64,000 nucleotides of DNA from contig OZ038379.1 in the NCBI GenBank assembly GCA_964036045.1, positions 118,433,104 through 118,497,103 of the forward strand, read 5' to 3'. Below, piece by piece: positions 11,531 through 22,451 of this stretch. The notes beneath the pieces were generated by a model, which worked only from the letters and a program-made list of their open reading frames with translations, was not told the origin of the DNA and did not search any database. Position 1 is the first letter of the stretch, and each line of letters starts with the position of its first letter. The translations under genes were made by a program, and so were the position numbers. The DNA comes from Eutreptiella sp. 'Long Island Sound 2002' (lineage: Eukaryota; Euglenozoa; Euglenophyceae; Eutreptiales; Eutreptiaceae).

Positions 11531-12643
11531 CACACTGTGTCATGCACACTGCACACCGTACAGTGCAAGCGTTCGGGCGCTCAATGAGCGCTCACTTAGC
11601 CATTTGGCGCGTTCACTAAGCGCTCACTGCGCCGTTTCGAGCGCTCACTGAGCGCTCACTGAGGGCGCCAAATGGCTCAGTGAGCGCCCAGTGAGGGGTC
11701 ACTCATGGTTCACTGTTAGTGTACACTGTCCATGCACACGGTCCATGTACACTGTCTACTGTCACTGTACATGGTACACTGTATTCTGGCACTGTACGTT
11801 GTCACTGCATACTGCACACTGTACACTGTCACTATACACTGTCACCGTACATTGTCACTATACACTGTACACTGTACACTGGACTCCCCAAGGTCTCATA
11901 GAATGTATCCCTGCACGCAGCGCGTCCGCCACAACGGCCAAGACTCTACAATAGCACTCTACACTGTCACTCTACACTCAATGTATGCTCCCACCGTACA
12001 CTGTTATTGTACGCTGTCACTGTACACTGTCACTGTAAATTTGGTGCGATTTTTTTTGGAAGGGGTGGATGGTAATTTGAGCCCCCCCTCTTTGCAGTCC
12101 TTTAACCCGCCCCCCCCCCCCCCCCCCACCCCGCACAGCTACAGCCAGAAGCCAAAAAACGGCTGCGGCCACAGTGAAAGCTGCAACTGCAGCCTTCGCC
12201 GCAGCCAGGGCCACACACACTGACACAACCACAACCAAATCCACACACAACACAGCTTGCAGAAACACACCCACACCCACACCCACACCCACAGCCACAC
12301 CCACACCCACACCCACACCCACACCCACAACCACAACCACACCCACAGCCACACCCACACCCACACCCACACCCACAACCACACCCACGCCCACACCCAC
12401 AGCCACACCCACACCCACACCCACAACCAAAGCCGCAACCATAGCCACTACCACAACTACACCCGGAACGAGAGCTACCACAACGGCCATAGCAACAACC
12501 GCACGCAAGCCCAGAACCATAGCCACAACCACAACCACAACCATACCTGCCTCTGCAGCCACAAACACAATGTTATGCGCACACAATCAAAGCCTGTGCC
12601 ACGCAACACCAAAACCAACAACAACATCCAAAATAACAGCTGC

Positions 12644-12682
<39 letters not shown>

Positions 12683-13868
12683 GCGCGTACACACATTCAC
12701 GAATCCACATACACACACGAACCTAGGCAACCAGAAACCAAAGAATGCAGTCACACACTCACAAAGACCCACGCAAAAAGATACCTTCACCCACGCATCG
12801 ATCCATGCAATCCCGCCCCCCCCCGATTCACACACAAACATACATACAAACACACTGAATGAGAAAAACCAAGAACGAACAAATCATCTACACTTGCGCA
12901 CATGCACATTGGCACAACTACACAGGAACACAAGCACGCACACACCCACCCACACACATAATAGCACGACATACCTGCAAAGGTCATCCTCCTTGCCGCC
13001 ACCATCATGCATGTGATGCCACGGCCAAAAAATAGGAAAGGCCGGACAAGGGGACGGGGGAGGCAGAGAAGAGAAGGGCTACGCACGAGGGAAGCGGGGG
13101 GACATAGCATAGCAAAGTGGAGGGGAGGGAATAAAGAGGGAGAGGGATCAATGTGTCATAGTGTAGGTCAAGATGGTTGTATGATGAACCTCACAAAAGC
13201 GAGCAATGTCCTTTGTGCCCTACTTGTGCTTCATGGTGTGTGTGTGTGTGTGTGCGGTGGGTGGGTGCCATTTTCATGAGGCAACAACGAACACCCTCGC
13301 ATACAGCTAGGTTCATATCCATACACATGTCCACACACACATGCACATACACAAATTGACAACCACATTCATTCTTCTGTGCAATTATCTTGCATGTACA
13401 TAAACACATGGCCACGTTGAACCATGCGAAGTGAAAGGCTAGGGAGAGATGGTTACGGGTGTGGGGTTCGGGTGTATGTGTGTGTATGTGTTCGGATATT
13501 TGTGTCGCTCACGAAGTGTGTGTTTGGATGTTTGTGTGTTTATCGCGGTGGGTACATGTATGCAAGTATGTATGTGTGCATGCACGCTCCAGTTCTTGGA
13601 GAAAAAACATGGTGACCACTGCGGACCGATGTTGCTGTGAAAAGGGTGAAGTGTGGGCCGGCAAGGGTGGGAAGAGAGGGCGGAAAGGGGGAGAAACTCC
13701 TGAGTGAGCCCTCAGTGAGCCCCTAATTAGCTCTTAGTGAGCGCTCAGTGAGCCATTTGGCGCGCTCAGTGACAGCTAAGTGAGAGCTAAGTGAGAGCTA
13801 AGTGAGCCGGCTCAGTGACAGCTCAGTGACGGCTCACTCGGGGTGCTCAGTCAACTGAGCCGTCGAAG
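11530..13868 (+). repeat. right arm of the fold-back element
   Basis: Reverse complement of the left arm. Includes a CCCACA hexamer tract (about 12,265-12,430, longer than in the left arm), CA microsatellites, and the GAGC-type tandem motifs before the GCTCAGTCAACTGAGC end. A second, directly oriented copy occupies 34,921-37,880. Confidence 0.7.
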
Positions 13869-13872
13869 AACC

Positions 13873-14112
13873 CCCCCCCCCCCGGTCGAATCCTGTTGGA
13901 CTAGGGATTGGGATCCCTTTGGGGACATTCAAAAACCCCAACCCACCCCCGATAGCCGCAAGTTTTGACATGAAACCCCTTGAAAAACACCACTTAGCCC
14001 CAAGTGAGCCCCAACTTCAAATTTTGAAGTGAGCCGCAGGTATAATCTCGTTTGAGTGCTAGCAGCAAAAATCTTGGGCCATGGGGCGGTAGCAAGAACC
14101 TGCTAAAATGAG
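13873..14112. repeat. duplicated flank (block V) of the fold-back element
   Basis: GGATTGGGATCCCTTTGGGG and the following bases recur directly at about 38,345-38,630. The last part contains TTTGAGTGCTAGCAGCAAAA (14,051-14,070), a degenerate palindrome of the TACTGCTAGCAGTA type. No gene was recognised. Confidence 0.6.
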
Positions 14113-14370
14113 CTGCGTATCCCCCGTTGATTCTTTAAAGAGTGCTGGTCCCAGCATCCTTGCATCGTCCAATTTTTCAATTGCTTGCAACCGATCGGCA
14201 TAGCCATACATCGTGTCCGCAAAGTTGGCAACTCCCCGCCATTGCGTCACCGCACGTTGTTGCGGTGACAATAACAATCGGAATGTAAACTTCTCGCTGC
14301 GCCCACAATGTTGTATCAACGCAATGTTTGTACTACACACAGAACACCATGACTTTTCTATTGCTGGCAT
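14059..14370 (-). pseudogene. zinc-knuckle-like protein fragment (copy A)
   Basis: Minus-strand frame of 103 residues with KSWCSVCSTN then a His-Cys nine residues later (QHCGRSEKF), followed by SPQQRAVTQWRG and a helical segment (YADRLQAIEKLDDARMLG). The Cys-x2-Cys...His-Cys spacing could bind zinc. The paralogue at 40,569-40,982 continues past the point where this one is cut (about 14,112), so this copy is truncated. The missing continuation is found at 31,672-31,790 on the other side of the region. Function unknown; perhaps part of a transposon protein. Confidence 0.4.
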
Positions 14371-14756
14371 AACAACATACCGTCTTCTTAGGTGTCTTAT
14401 AACCCTTGTACTCTAGGCCCAGGTCTTGTATAATGTGGCACAACTCATCTACATCCGATGTCATCGGTGGGACCGTTGTGCTAGGCTTCCGGTGATCTCG
14501 TTGAATGTGGCCTCCTCATGCCTCCACTCGGGCCACTGGTGGTGGCCTCTCGCCATCCTCATCACCGCCCTAGGCGTGTCCGGCTTTATCACCACAGCCT
14601 TAGTCTGTGTGTATGGCCGCGAAGAGTCTGCTTCATCAACCCCCCCGCATTGTGTCACTAGTGCCGTCTTCCGGTTGAAGATCTTACGTGCGGCGGCGAA
14701 GATGTGCTAATCAACAATGGGGAAGTACGTGGAGGCTCTTGAGGACCGGAGTACAA

Positions 14757-14868
14757 GTTTCTACTCTTAGCAGCAAAACTTTCATCAAACCGTTGCTGAC
14801 AGGTGCCATCATCGTGATCCTACAATATTGCACCGATCAAAATTGTTTTCTACTGCCAGCAGTAAAAC
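14757..14868. repeat. pair of TACTGCTAGCAGTA-type palindromes (P2), copy A
   Basis: TTTCTACTCTTAGCAGCAAA (within 14,757-14,778) and TTTTCTACTGCCAGCAGTAA (within 14,845-14,868) are imperfect inverted repeats. They recur at about 41,369-41,480 in copy B. Related sites lie at 14,051, 31,796, 40,501, 60,228 and 61,330. The surrounding DNA has no convincing long frame and may be intronic or intergenic. Confidence 0.5.
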
Positions 14869-14879
14869 TCAAACCATAG

Positions 14880-16040
14880 TGCTGCACTATAGACGAAAAG
14901 TACCTTGTAGGTCAAGCAAGTAAGTGTGCACCTCCGCCACCTGCCTCTCAATTGCAGGGTGGCCCTAATCTTGTCTAGTCTCTTGCCGCTCAAGGGACGC
15001 GACCGTCCACGGCATTGGCGTTGTCGCCAGAATAGCTAGTTCAACGGTTCGTGCCCCTACCATGTTATCCACTTGACAATCCCCGTCAGAGCCGCTTCAG
15101 CCTCCTCGTCAATGCATTGCTGTGTCCCATCGACTACCTAATCCCCGCCACTGTCCTTTGTCTCCTCCTCCTCCTCCTCATCATGCTCCTCATCCTCCTG
15201 GTCATTGTCATGCTTGCTTGCTTGCCCATCTGCATATGTGCGCTCTCCTCCACCAGTATCATGGCCTACACGGTGCACACGCCTTGTGTGGCAAACCATG
15301 TATGATGTCTTTGGCTAGTACGGAATTGACAATGAAGTTCACGCAAGCAGGAGTCTACGCCACACGCGCATTCTACACTTCGTTGGTACGGAAATTCTGC
15401 TGTCTTCTACGGCTGACAGTACTACATGGGCCGGTGACCCTTTCTGTTCAGGTGATTGTACGTTCATTGTGAAGCCAAATTGGATGGTTCAGGAATGGAA
15501 TGTGGCGCACTGCAACGCACATCATCGTTCATCACAACAACCCAAAGGTCCGTATACCGTTGGCAGAAGACAATAATAAAACTCAAAGGAGATAAACATC
15601 TTAAACCAACACTGTGTGCCCTAGGGACTCAAATGAAATACAATATACTTAATTTTTGGCGAAAAATTAATTGATTAAACCAAAGTATGCACTTTTTGCG
15701 AGGGGTTAGGGGCGTCGCTTGGGGAAATTGTCACCCGTACGGGGTGCCTTGTGCGTTTGTCCAGGATCTCACCCCTTGGTCTGGGGGGGGGGGGGGGGTT
15801 CACCCGTCTCTGACGTGTAAAAATATTCAAATGGCTTTCGGCTTTAAATTTTGAGATTAATTTTTGATGTAAAATTTGTAAATTTTCAATATTATGTGTC
15901 CCCGGGATCGAAAATTAAACGAACAAAATTAGAACAAACTTTCCGAAATTGAAACCTCCCTACACAAGCACAACAACACATATAACATACGTATCAGCCT
16001 TCGCGGCTCGTGTGCTTGGCCATTCTTGCCATTGTGGCCG
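14880..16040. other. no assignable gene; duplicated non-coding stretch
   Basis: Contains small hydrophobic frames (for example 15,051-15,305, Leu-rich) that I cannot support as genes, a run of 17 G near 15,783-15,799, and an AT-rich stretch (about 15,840-15,980). The whole stretch is repeated at about 41,490-42,600 with few differences. Confidence 0.5.
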
Positions 16041-16042
16041 TG

Positions 16043-16636
16043 TTACACCTCTCGGGAGCCCGTTTCCGGGTCCCATAGTGCCGGGATAGCTTGGGTTTCG
16101 GTAGTGGGGTTAGGTGGGTTAGTGAGGGTATTTGGGTTGGGTTGAGGGTTTTCTTGGGGGTTAGTCTGGGGGTTAGCCGGCTTTGTTGGGGGGGGGTTGG
16201 TGGTGGGTGTCTTGCCCTTGCGCACCTTTTGTAGGTGCGCCTCCGCGGGTTCGGCCGTGCCGAAGATGAGGTGGCGTTCCACGTCATAGAACTTGGGGTT
16301 GTTTGGGTATCTCACCGAAACAACCCCGCTCTTGCGGGTGTGGACACCGGTGACGGTGCCCACCTCTACCCCGCCCCCGTACGGGACGTGGGCGGGGATT
16401 CCCACGCGGGGATCGGGGGGTCCCCCCCGCTTTCCTAGTTCTTCACCCCCCCTCGCTTCTGTCCCACCCCCCTCCGCCTTCTTCTCCTGCCATTTCTCTT
16501 TTGGGGCGGGGACAGACTTTGACTTACGGGGGGGGGTTCTTATTCGGGGGGGGGTGTCCTCGCCGGAGCACGACGAAGATGAAGAGGCGGGGTTCTCGGA
16601 CTCGTCCGAGAATGCGACCATGGGTGTCCAAAACAA
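16043..16636 (-). pseudogene. Tudor/SH3-like domain exon of a KDZ-like gene (copy A)
   Basis: Minus-strand frame of up to 197 residues. It has an acidic Ser-rich start, a Lys-rich segment, a compact block GTVTGVHTRKSGVVSVRYPN ending DVERHLIFG, and a long Pro/Thr/Asn tail (PTTNPPPTKPAN). The compact block looks like a small beta-barrel (Tudor- or SH3-like), a guess from the pattern of alternating Val/Tyr. It lies downstream of KDZ-like C-terminal exons (16,905-17,228), so it is probably the last exon of that gene. Copy B (42,653-43,078) has lost part of the Ser-rich start. Confidence 0.4.
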
Positions 16637-16830
16637 CTATTTTGTCCGAAAAAGGCCCTTTTCAATGGGTTGCAACGGAGGATATGGTTTCAAAAATTCT
16701 GGAAAAAACAAAATACAGATCCCTGCGCGAAAAAACCACCCCCTTTCCACACACTGGGTGGCCATGGTGGCCGTTTAATGCGCTATTCGTATTGTGCCAC
16801 TCGCCTCTGTCTGCTGCGACCCTTGCGAAT

Positions 16831-16851
16831 GCGAATTTGGGCCAAATTCGC
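16831..16851. repeat. TTCG-type palindrome (P3) in a probable intron, copy A
   Basis: GCGAATTTGG and its complement CCAAATTCGC flank a single G, giving a 21-base inverted repeat. GCTTCGCACGAAG follows a few bases later. It falls between the C-terminal exon near 16,950 and the Tudor-like exon. The copy-B site is at about 43,430-43,450. The same style of palindrome lies in the intron 47,366-47,588. Confidence 0.5.
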
Positions 16852-16904
16852 CCGAGCTTCGCACGAAGTTGGCCCGATTTTCGCGTACGGGGATGCACAT
16901 CTTC

Positions 16905-17228
16905 ACCATACCAAAGCAAGGCCTCTTTGCCATGAACCGTCCAAACGTGCTATGCTCGCCGCTGTTTGCGTCGTCTGAAACGTTGACTAAGGGTATGTAC
17001 ATAGTTGAGGTCACTAAGGGCCCTCTTGCGGGCCCCCCTAGCCAATTGTTGTACGGTCAACGGGCCTTGCCCACGCATGGACCTCTTTGTGATGTCCCAC
17101 ACCTCCGCACGGAGGCTGTCGTCTATGGTGTGGTTGTCAACGACAACCTGCACACCTAGGGCCCATACAGAAGGCTGAGGCCCCCGCTGTTGCGCAACAT
17201 GCGCTTTAGCCTACAGTGGCTGCCTTCC
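16905..17228 (-). pseudogene. KDZ-like transposase C-terminal exon, cut by transposon insertion (copy A)
   Basis: Minus-strand reading includes VVVDNHTIDDSLRAEVWD and ALSDLNYVHTLSQRF. It begins exactly where the 13-kb insertion ends (17,229). In copy B the uninterrupted sequence upstream reads WRTLSKFSCFAIEGSHRRLK then LMLRNSGG, a typical KDZ-like C-terminal block with Glu-Gly-Ser-His and Arg-Asn-Ser. The outer transposon is inserted within the Glu-Gly-Ser-His part, and the missing upstream piece is at 30,285-30,563. At least one frameshift separates the RNS block from VVVDNH. Confidence 0.45.
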
Positions 17229-17229
17229 A
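17225..17229. repeat. left target-site duplication TTCCA of the outer transposon
   Basis: TTCCA precedes the left TIR and recurs right after the right TIR at 30,280-30,284. Copy B has a single uninterrupted version (CTGCCTTCGATGGCG near 43,815-43,830), with one base different. Confidence 0.85.
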
Positions 17230-17254
17230 CTTAGGCGTCACAAGTTGCCCACCC
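17230..17254 (+). repeat. left TIR, outer transposon
   Basis: 25 bp beginning CTTAGGCGTCACAAG, perfectly complementary to 30,255-30,279. Similarity to the right end stops immediately after it. Confidence 0.9.
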
Positions 17255-18020
17255 CCCATCTGGCGCTATGGCCCACGGAAGTCCATGTTGTAGTGAGGGG
17301 AAAAGGATGTGAAAAGGGGTGTTATTTTTTGGGTATCCAAACCCCCCTGGTGGCAACATGCAAAAACAAGGTGTGTATTTCAAATATATGCCATTATTTG
17401 CATTTCTGGAAACACACAGATTTTCAAAATAAAGACATTCAATCACCAAAATATAGTGTTGTTTTACATTTAGACCACTGCATTCTAGTGCGGGGGGGGG
17501 GGGGGGGGGCTGCCTATTTTTTCTCTCCCCTTTGTTCCAGGGTGATCACAGAATCCCCCTATACACCACAGATAAAGGAACCCCAAACATACCTTTCATG
17601 GAAGCACACAGAAAACTCTCCCAAAGCATATACTTGTATTTCCTATTTTAACCAACCTGGCTGAAATTTCGGCCAGCTCTTCGAAAAATGTCCAAACACA
17701 TGGTCCTATTTTGCAGAACGGGCCTAAGCTGGCCGAAATTTCGGCCAGGTCCATCGAAGCTCCGAATATGATCACTGAAATGGGTACCTATGACAGTAGA
17801 CATGAGCAAGGAACACAGGAGCAGTGACATTTGAACAGGGTGTGCAACATAATAGACTCAATCACAAGCAAATACTTGCCAACTGACGAAGCGAATCAGA
17901 CTTTTGCAGTGCCTATGGAGAAACACAATAATAAGAGGCTGAAGAGGCTGAGGATTGCATGCTAGCCGAAATTTCGGCCAGACTTCATATTGATACGCAA
18001 TATAAGCAGTAGGACTGGCA
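17255..18020. promoter_or_regulatory. left subterminal region with palindromes at 17,657, 17,729 and 17,962 (outer)
   Basis: About 0.77 kb without a gene. CTGGCCGAAATTTCGGCCAG is perfect at 17,729-17,748 and has one or two changes at 17,657-17,676 and 17,962-17,981. Spacings are 72 and 233 bp. A run of about 19 G near 17,492-17,510 replaces a TG-plus-G run in the inner copy. Possible protein-binding or 3'-untranslated function is inferred. Confidence 0.6.
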
Positions 18021-19074
18021 TTAGCGCTTGCGCAGACTAGATGCACGGGGCTTCTTAGCACCTGTGTTAGCAGGAGGCTTGGCAGGGGTTGCAGCACCAG
18101 GCTTGGCAGTGGCAGAGTTCTGTGACTGTGTGTTTCCACCCTGGGATGGTGAAAAATGATTCACAAAAGCATTCATACTTCTGCCAGTAGGGGCCACACT
18201 GCCTGAGGAGGAAGCTGGGGTGGCCTGAGCGCACTGCGTGCCACTAGGTGAGGGGGCAGGGGCAGTTTTGGGCTTCTTCTTTGGAGTGTGTGTCTCTGAT
18301 TGCGACTCTACCTCCCCGTCTTGCTCCTCAGGATCCTCATCTACATACCTAACGCCAGAACAATCCACAGGAAAACTTGCCCCCAAATCGTGGTACACAT
18401 CCTCCCATGACTTGGGGGGGCACGTGTCCGCGTTGGTGATAGCTCCTCTGATGGACTGAACAAACTCATCAGGCACAACAGTCTCGTCACCCAAAAGGGC
18501 ACACACAACATTACAGTCCTTGGAAAACATGGTAGACATCATGCTTGCAAAATACACAGACAGAGTCCCCATCAAAAACCAGTTGCCTACCCGTCCTGGG
18601 ACCGGAACCAGGCTCAAAAGAAATGAGAATATCTCAACAAGCATCACAGACGACATGGGTCCTTCAGTAAAAGCCACGTAACGGGGCAGCCTGTTATCAA
18701 AGGCAGTGGCAGAACAAATGGAAACCAGATGGGACGTAGAAGTGTACAGCGGGGTCTTGGTTGACAAATTGTAAATTGCAACATCACACTGATACATATC
18801 CTCAGCCACAGTGGCCTTCAAAGCAGCAACAGTGACTTTCACATCAGCAGACTCACCCGCAATGAACACAGGCACACCGGACAAAAGCAGCTGCGCAACC
18901 AGGTTATGCAAACCAGCTGTATAGAGGCGGGGCACCTCAATGACACAAGCAGCAAAGGGCAGTGAACTAATGATACTGGGAACAGGGACTCCACAACGCA
19001 TTGCCAACAGTACCACACGGCGTGACTCTGCAATGAGTTTGCCTGTGCTTGACTCAACGAGGGACTCCCTAGCA
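18021..19074 (-). pseudogene. gene A, 3' part of exon 3 (outer copy), split by the inner transposon
   Basis: 331 residues collinear with the inner copy's C-terminus, ending in the same basic tail (KKPRASSLRKR). Upstream the frame is cut in ARESLVE by the inner insertion at 19,075. The rest of exon 3 resumes at 25,610. Relative to the inner gene it shows scattered substitutions and no internal stop in this part. Confidence 0.85.
19070..19074. repeat. left target-site duplication TAGCA of the inner transposon
   Basis: TAGCA ends the left part of gene A and is repeated at 25,605-25,609. The uninterrupted inner gene has a single CCCTAGCACACTGG at the same codons. Confidence 0.9.
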
Positions 19075-19099
19075 CTTAGGCGTCACAAGTTGCCCACCC

Positions 19100-19863
19100 C
19101 CCACCTGGCGCTATGGCCCACGGAAGTCCATGTTGTAGTGAGGGGAAAAGTATGTGAAAAGGGGTGTTTTTTTTTGGGTATCCAAACCCCCCTGGTGGCA
19201 ACATGCAAAAACAAGGTGTGTATTTCAAATATATGCCATTATTTGCATTTCTGGAAACACACAGATTTTCAAAATAAAGACATTCAATCACCAAAATATA
19301 GTGTTGTTTTACATTTAGACCACTGCATTCCAGTGTGTGTGTGTGTGGGGGGGGCTGCCTATTTTTCTCTCCCCTTTGTTCGAGGTTGATCACAGAACCC
19401 CCCCATACACCACAGATGAGGGAACCCCAAACATACCTTTCATTGAAGCACACATAAAACTATCCCAAAGCATGTACTTGTATTTCCTATTTTAACCAAC
19501 CTGGCCAAAATTTCGGCCAGCTCTTCGAAAAATGTCCAAACACATGGTCCTATTTTGCAGACAGGCCTAAGCTGGCCAAAATTTCGGCCAGGTCCATCAA
19601 AACTCCGAATATGATCACTGAAATGGGTACCTAAGACAGTAGACATGAGCAAGGAACACAGGAGCAGTGACATTTGAACAGGGTGTGCAACATAATATAC
19701 TCAATTACAAGCAAATACTTGCCACCTGACGAATCAAAGCAGACTTTTGCAGTGCCTATGGGGAAACACAATAATAAAAGGCTGAAGAGGCTGAGGACTG
19801 CATGCTGGCCGAAATTTCGGCCAGACTTCATGCTGACAGGCAATATAAGCAGTAGGACTGGCA
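19100..19863. promoter_or_regulatory. left subterminal region with palindromes at 19,501, 19,572 and 19,805 (inner)
   Basis: No gene. Sites at 19,501-19,520 and 19,572-19,591 share one change (CTGGCCAAAATTTCGGCCAG), and 19,805-19,824 is perfect. Spacings are 71 and 233 bp, matching the outer copy's 72 and 233. Confidence 0.6.
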
Positions 19864-22451
19864 TTAGCGCTTGCGCAGACCAGATGCACGGGGCTTCTTA
19901 GCACCTGTGTTAGCAGGAGGCTTGGCAGGGGCTGCAGCACCAGGCTTGGCAGTGGCAGAGTTCTGTGACTGTGTGTTCCCACCCTGGGATGGTGAAAAAT
20001 GATTCACAAAAGTATTCATACCTTTGCCAGTAGGGGCAACAGTGCCTGAGGAGGAAGCTGGGGTGGCCTGAGCGCACTGCGTGCCACTGGGTGAGGGGGC
20101 AGGGGCAGTTTTGGGTTTCTTCTTTGAAGTGTGTGTCTCTGGTTGCGACTCTGCCTCCCCTTCTTGCTCCTCAGGATCCTCATCTACATACCTAACCCCA
20201 GAACAATCCACAGGAAAACCTGCCCCCAAGTCGTGGTACACATCCTCCCATGACTTGGGGGGGCACGTGTCGGCGTTGGTGATACCTGCTCTGATGGACT
20301 GAACAAAGTCATCGGGCACAACAGTCTCGTCACCCAAAAGGGCACACACAACATCACAGTCCTTGGAAAACCTGGTAGACATCATGCTTGCAAAATACAC
20401 AGACAGAGTCCCCAGCAAAAACCAGTTGCCTGCCCGTTCTGGGACCGGAACCAGGCTCAGAAGAAATGAGAATATTTCAACAGGCATCACAGACGAGATG
20501 GGTCCTTCAGTAAAAGCCACGTAACGGGGCAGCCTGTTATCAAAGGCAGTGGCAGAACACATGGAAACCAGATGGGACGTAGAAGTGTACAGCGGGGTCT
20601 TGCTTGACAAATTGTAAAGTGCAACATCACACTGATACATATCCTCAGCAACAGTGGCCTTCAAAGCAGCAACAGTGGCTTTCACATCAGCAGATTCACC
20701 CGCAATGAACACAGGCACACCGGACAAAAGCAGCTGCGCAACCAGGTTATGCCGGCCAGCTGTATAGAGGCGAGGCACCTCAATGACACAAGCAGCAAAG
20801 GGCAGTGAACTAATGATACTGAGAACAGGGACTCCACAACGCATTGCCATCAGTTCCACACGGCCTGACTCTGCAATGAGTTTGCCTGTGCTTGACTCAA
20901 CGAGGGACTCCCTAGCACACTGGATACCGACCACGCCAGTATCAGGTTTTTCACAAACAGGCTTAGCAACAGGCTTCTGCAACAATCCCCGCAACCCCTC
21001 ATATTTGGGTTCCTTCCAAAGAGGGGCCTTAATTACTGCTGACCATGGGGGCCAGGGGTTTTCTTCAGTCCATGTCCAACTGCCATAGCCTACCTTCAGG
21101 TGTGATGCAATAGCGCACTGCCTTTTGGCCATCTCGATAGTACCAAGTGTAGCTGCAGACAGGTGGTAGCACAGGGTGGGCTCCTATTGTGCATTAATTG
21201 AACGACACACAAGGTGGCCGAAATTTCGGCCAGGTGGGTCGATTTATTCGAATACAAACCCCTGTTTGACCAAAACATACCTCTGGTGTTGTTCACAAGC
21301 CCATTGGTAACCGCCTCGGGATGAAGAATGTGCCAGGACCACATATGGGCCTTTTTAACATCTTTTATAATTTTTGTGAGACCAGGTAGGGTACTTTTTG
21401 TCCCATCCATGTAACCTACGATCTCGCGAAGTCGGTCAGGCGTGATGCCTTCCACTTCCTTGAACGTACCCAGTATTGGATGTAATCCACGCTTCTCCGT
21501 GGCTGCCATGGCGCCTACTGCAGCAAGACCCACAAATTTCACCAAACGCCCAACGCCACCCCACCGTTTGGCAACAGCACTCTGCACAGGAGAACATGTG
21601 GAACACAGAAGCTGGCCGAAATTTCGGCCAGGTCAATCGACAAAACCGAATTAATAAACGAAACACACCACAGTGCCTTCCTCGGCAGTAACACCACACT
21701 CTTCAAGCATAACAGTAATGTGATGGTACAAGGTGTACTCATTGGCATCCTCATCCTCAAGCCTATCCAGGAGTAGGGACATTCGCTCCGATGTGGTGGA
21801 TGCTGAGCCAGCAGTGGTCTGGATTTGATGTAAGCCTGCAAGTCGGCGCCTAGTCCGCAGGAGGCAGTCCTGTTTGACTTCATAACCACCAAATACCAGG
21901 GTCCAATCCGGAGTCTCCATATTTTTCATCTCAAATTTGGTCTTGTGTTTTTGGGCAGCAGTGTAAACATGCTGACCCCCCAACAGAACCCAGCGAGTGG
22001 CTGTGCAACGGGAATATTCGTAACAGCAGGGTCGAAAATTCAGACGCGAAAACGGTACCATCGAGAAGAATACCACAACACACATACGAGTGACTTTATA
22101 AAAAAGAAGATCCTGGATGTAATCAACAGGCGGGGCTGCCTTCAGATCGTCGTAGCGGCGTTGCACTTGATCATCCGAAATCCTACGGACCTGCCCAAAT
22201 TTTCGGTCGTGGTCGATAATAATCTCATCCCACCGAACCTTTATTTTCGTCGTTGACGTAACCCAGTCGGATAACTTGATGGAGGATGATGAATTTTTCT
22301 TTGGTGCGGCCTCAGGCTTCTTTTGAAGTCTCTCTGTGCTCGCCTGGTCCTCTTGAGACTGGGATTGCACTTGAGATTGCCCATTGTCTGTTGCAGGCTC
22401 ACCATCTGGCGAAACAGCCATGTCCTGTGATACCCCTCCAGGCTCAGTCAT
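19864..22451 (-). CDS. gene A, three-exon protein of 790 residues (inner copy)
   Basis: Exons 22,451-21,669, 21,581-21,281 and 21,152-19,864 join in frame (783 + 301 + 1,289 nt) across canonical GT-AG introns. The start is ATG at 22,451 (MTEPGG), chosen because the upstream extension enters the palindrome gap. The N-terminus (to about residue 70) is polar and Gln/Ser-rich with a Lys cluster, followed by about 190 residues with WDEIIIDHDRKF and WVLLGGQHVYTAAQ. The middle is hydrophobic. The C-terminus has an acidic patch (DEDPEEQEGE), KKKPKTA, then KKPRASGLRKR, which look like nuclear-localisation signals. No catalytic motif or known domain was recognised. A relative of its C-terminal half is at 63,180-64,000. 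It could be a DNA-binding accessory protein or part of a two-subunit transposase (inference). Confidence 0.75.
21153..21280 (-). other. intron 2 of gene A (inner), 128 bp
   Basis: Donor GAG|GTATGT (exon ends 21,281), acceptor CTGTCTGCAG|CTACACTTGG (exon starts 21,152). Removing it keeps the frame (phase 1). TGGCCGAAATTTCGGCCA lies at 21,215-21,232. In the outer copy the acceptor AG has become AA. Confidence 0.8.
21582..21668 (-). other. intron 1 of gene A (inner), 87 bp
   Basis: Donor ACTGTG|GTGTGTTTCG, acceptor TTCTCCTGTGCAG|AGTGCTGTTG, phase 0. The perfect palindrome occupies 21,612-21,631, nearly a quarter of the intron. In the outer copy a short deletion removes the acceptor. Confidence 0.8.

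Larger units (their letters stand above)
7895..13872. mobile_element. 6-kb fold-back (giant inverted repeat) element
   Basis: The two halves are reverse complements over roughly 2.2-2.3 kb each. Examples are the GTTGACTGAGC ends (about 7,911 and 13,849), the TTCTCCCCCTTTCCGCCC block (about 8,070 and 13,690), the TGCGATTTTTTTTGG block (about 9,610 and 12,045) and the CTATGAGACCTTGGGGAGT block (about 9,760 and 11,885). The core is a TG/CA-rich array. There is no plausible transposase; long open frames inside are translations of simple repeats. Its shape resembles non-autonomous fold-back transposons. A target duplication could not be defined because both edges are homopolymeric. Confidence 0.7.

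Noticed and set aside
10284-11651. Several overlapping Cys-rich frames that could suggest secreted Cys-rich peptides
   Set aside because: All frames of both strands are open because the repeat lacks stop codons. Residue patterns follow the repeat unit.
12174-13016. Thr/Pro- and His-rich frames (TPTPTP, THTHTH)
   Set aside because: Translations of CCCACA and CA microsatellites.
15051-15305. Leu-rich membrane peptide of 84 residues, also in copy B
   Set aside because: Low-complexity CTCCTCCTC tract. Conservation is that of the whole duplicated block, and no start context or homologue supports it.
21096-21587. Separate small gene of 163 residues
   Set aside because: It is exon 2 of gene A read through intron 2. 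The downstream part translates the palindrome, and splicing gives a longer exact frame.
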